The position numbers and the translations under genes are program-made. The notes under the pieces were generated by a model. It worked only from the letters and a program-made list of their open reading frames with translations, made no database searches and had not been told where the DNA came from. This document shows, one piece after another, positions 15,910 to 16,775 of a stretch of DNA of 16,775 nucleotides. Origin of the DNA: Bremia lactucae (taxonomy: Eukaryota; Oomycota; Peronosporomycetes; Peronosporales; Peronosporaceae); NCBI RefSeq assembly GCF_004359215.1, contig NC_090616.1:330608-347382 (forward strand), written 5' to 3'. The stretch's first letter is position 1. The number at the start of each line of letters is the position of its first letter.

Positions 15910-16775
15910 ATGCGGTATGCGAATAGTGCGGCGCGTTCGGCTACGTTTCATGCAGCTGCGGGCGACGCATTATTGTCTGTTGCGGCAGAAGTTCCGTCTG
16001 CCGTAGTGTCATCATCTCCCGCATGTCTAAATGTTGCGGGTGCACGTGGTGATACACCACAAGAATGCGACCCGTCTTTGGAGGTCGACTACGAATGCGA
16101 GTCGGACGAAATGACCGACACGGGGAGAATATAACAGTCGCCTGATCTTTGTCAGGCGGCTGACGATGAGCTTTCGATTGAGGGGGCTTATTCGAGTGGA
16201 CGTGCTGGTAGCATTCGCTACAGCATGTTCGGTTCCGACGATGAGGATAATTCCTCATCGCCAGCACCGTCTCCCGTGCCGTCACCAGCACATATTTCTG
16301 TGCGTGGTGATGATGACGATGGCGTAAGCCATCGTAATAAAAGTTCTTGTGGTACCCCTGCTTCAGTGGGTACCACTCAGGGGGTCGTAGATACTAAAAT
16401 GTCTCGTCTCGCCCCTTAGAAGAAGCTATGGCATTTGCCCGAGCAGGTAAACATTAGCTTGTCTGGAGAGACTACTCCTCACAATAAATATCTTTTATTT
16501 ATTGCAACAAAGCTACATGGCCTTGATCCCAGCGCGAAGAAATTTCGCGCTGAGGAAGATTCTTATCTTGATGCTTTTTTGAAGCATCGATGGTATAGTG
16601 GCAACAATAAGCGAGATAAAGTCTCGCTTATGCAAGCCTGGAGCGCGTTCATTCGCAATGTCAAAGACATTGGACGCGAAGCCTGGCTTCAAAGACTTAA
16701 CGCGATTCGCGTTAAGTTTGAGAAACGAACTCCAACCGGTGCAAGGTATAAATTGCATCGGTTGTCACGTGAGGC
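15910..16775 (+). pseudogene. Gag-like ORF of the right element, two in-frame stops, runs off the window
   Basis: One plus-strand frame can be read from the ATG at 15910 to the window edge (288 codons), broken only by TAA at 16132-16134 and TAG at 16417-16419; no frameshift is needed. The first part is acidic and Ser/Pro-rich (VDYECESDEMTDTG; DDEDNSSSPAPSPVPSPAH). The second is lysine/arginine-rich and looks helical (NNKRDKVSLMQAWSAF; EAWLQRLNAIRVKFEKR). I recognise no named domain; gag is inferred from the position after an LTR, and a captured or unrelated element ORF is possible. Both codons may be decay, or one may be a read-through stop. The coding DNA is packed with perfect stem-loops. 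Confidence 0.55.
15983..16764. repeat. Array of about fifteen perfect or near-perfect stem-loops within coding sequence
   Basis: Stem outer limits and paired length: 15983-16003 (7), 16046-16060 (6), 16137-16160 (9 with one wobble), 16203-16225 (9 with one bulge), 16239-16260 (9), 16316-16335 (8), 16349-16376 (9, with a further CTG/CAG inside), 16482-16504 (9), 16530-16552 (9), 16568-16590 (7-9), 16607-16631 (10), 16656-16672 (7), 16678-16690 (5-6), 16695-16717 (10), 16733-16764 (12 with one wobble). Loops are mostly 3-8 bases. The arms differ from one hairpin to the next, so this is not a sequence repeat but a repeated structure. Confidence 0.85.

Noticed and set aside
16137..16160. Rho-independent terminator-like hairpin
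   Set aside because: No T run follows, and the genome is eukaryotic; the hairpin is one of many in the array.
15325..16764. CRISPR-like array reading of the evenly spaced hairpins
   Set aside because: The arms are all different in sequence, there is no shared repeat, and the region is eukaryotic retroelement coding sequence.

Overview
The window reads as a piece of a repeat-rich oomycete genome (a Phytophthora or downy-mildew type). The evidence is an Inr-type oomycete core promoter (GCTCATTTTC) 61 bases upstream of the glycosidase start codon, compact genes with short introns, and several decayed Ty3/gypsy lineages with oomycete-like pol motifs beside a LINE fragment. The species cannot be fixed from sequence alone.

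Layout. Bases 1-437 hold the edge of an LTR retrotransposon: an LTR piece starting at 182, a primer-binding-like site to its left, and a short gag-like reading frame leaving the window on the minus strand. A 100-N assembly gap (438-537) is followed by a 120-bp tandem repeat, then a decayed plus-strand gypsy pol (flap, reverse transcriptase, connection). At about 2185 the strand flips. An integrase of the same type runs on the minus strand to 3164 and abuts a second, different integrase, protease and gag of another gypsy lineage (3165-5699), probably with its LTR at 5727-6171.

A chromodomain protein with a cysteine-peptidase-like C-terminus (6222-7410, plus) stands tail to tail with the 3' part of a LINE ORF2 (7580-8953, minus). 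The LINE carries an exact 88-bp copy of coding sequence from the next gene. Three ordinary host genes follow: an F-box-like protein of unknown role in two exons (9315-10749), a GH1 beta-glucosidase (11337-12764), and on the minus strand the clamp-loader subunit RFC2 (13300-14283). The right end returns to repeats: an RNase H fragment, a broken ubiquitin-like gene, a second copy of the LTR (from 15325), and a gag-like frame with two stop codons that runs off the window.

The host genes show no functional link to one another; they form a small gene island between nested transposons. The most striking unexplained signal is structural. The LTR and the gag-like coding sequence at the right end are packed with perfect short stem-loops (7-12 bp stems about every 50 bases), far above random expectation. 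The same habit is visible in the retroelement pieces at the left end and in the second gypsy lineage.
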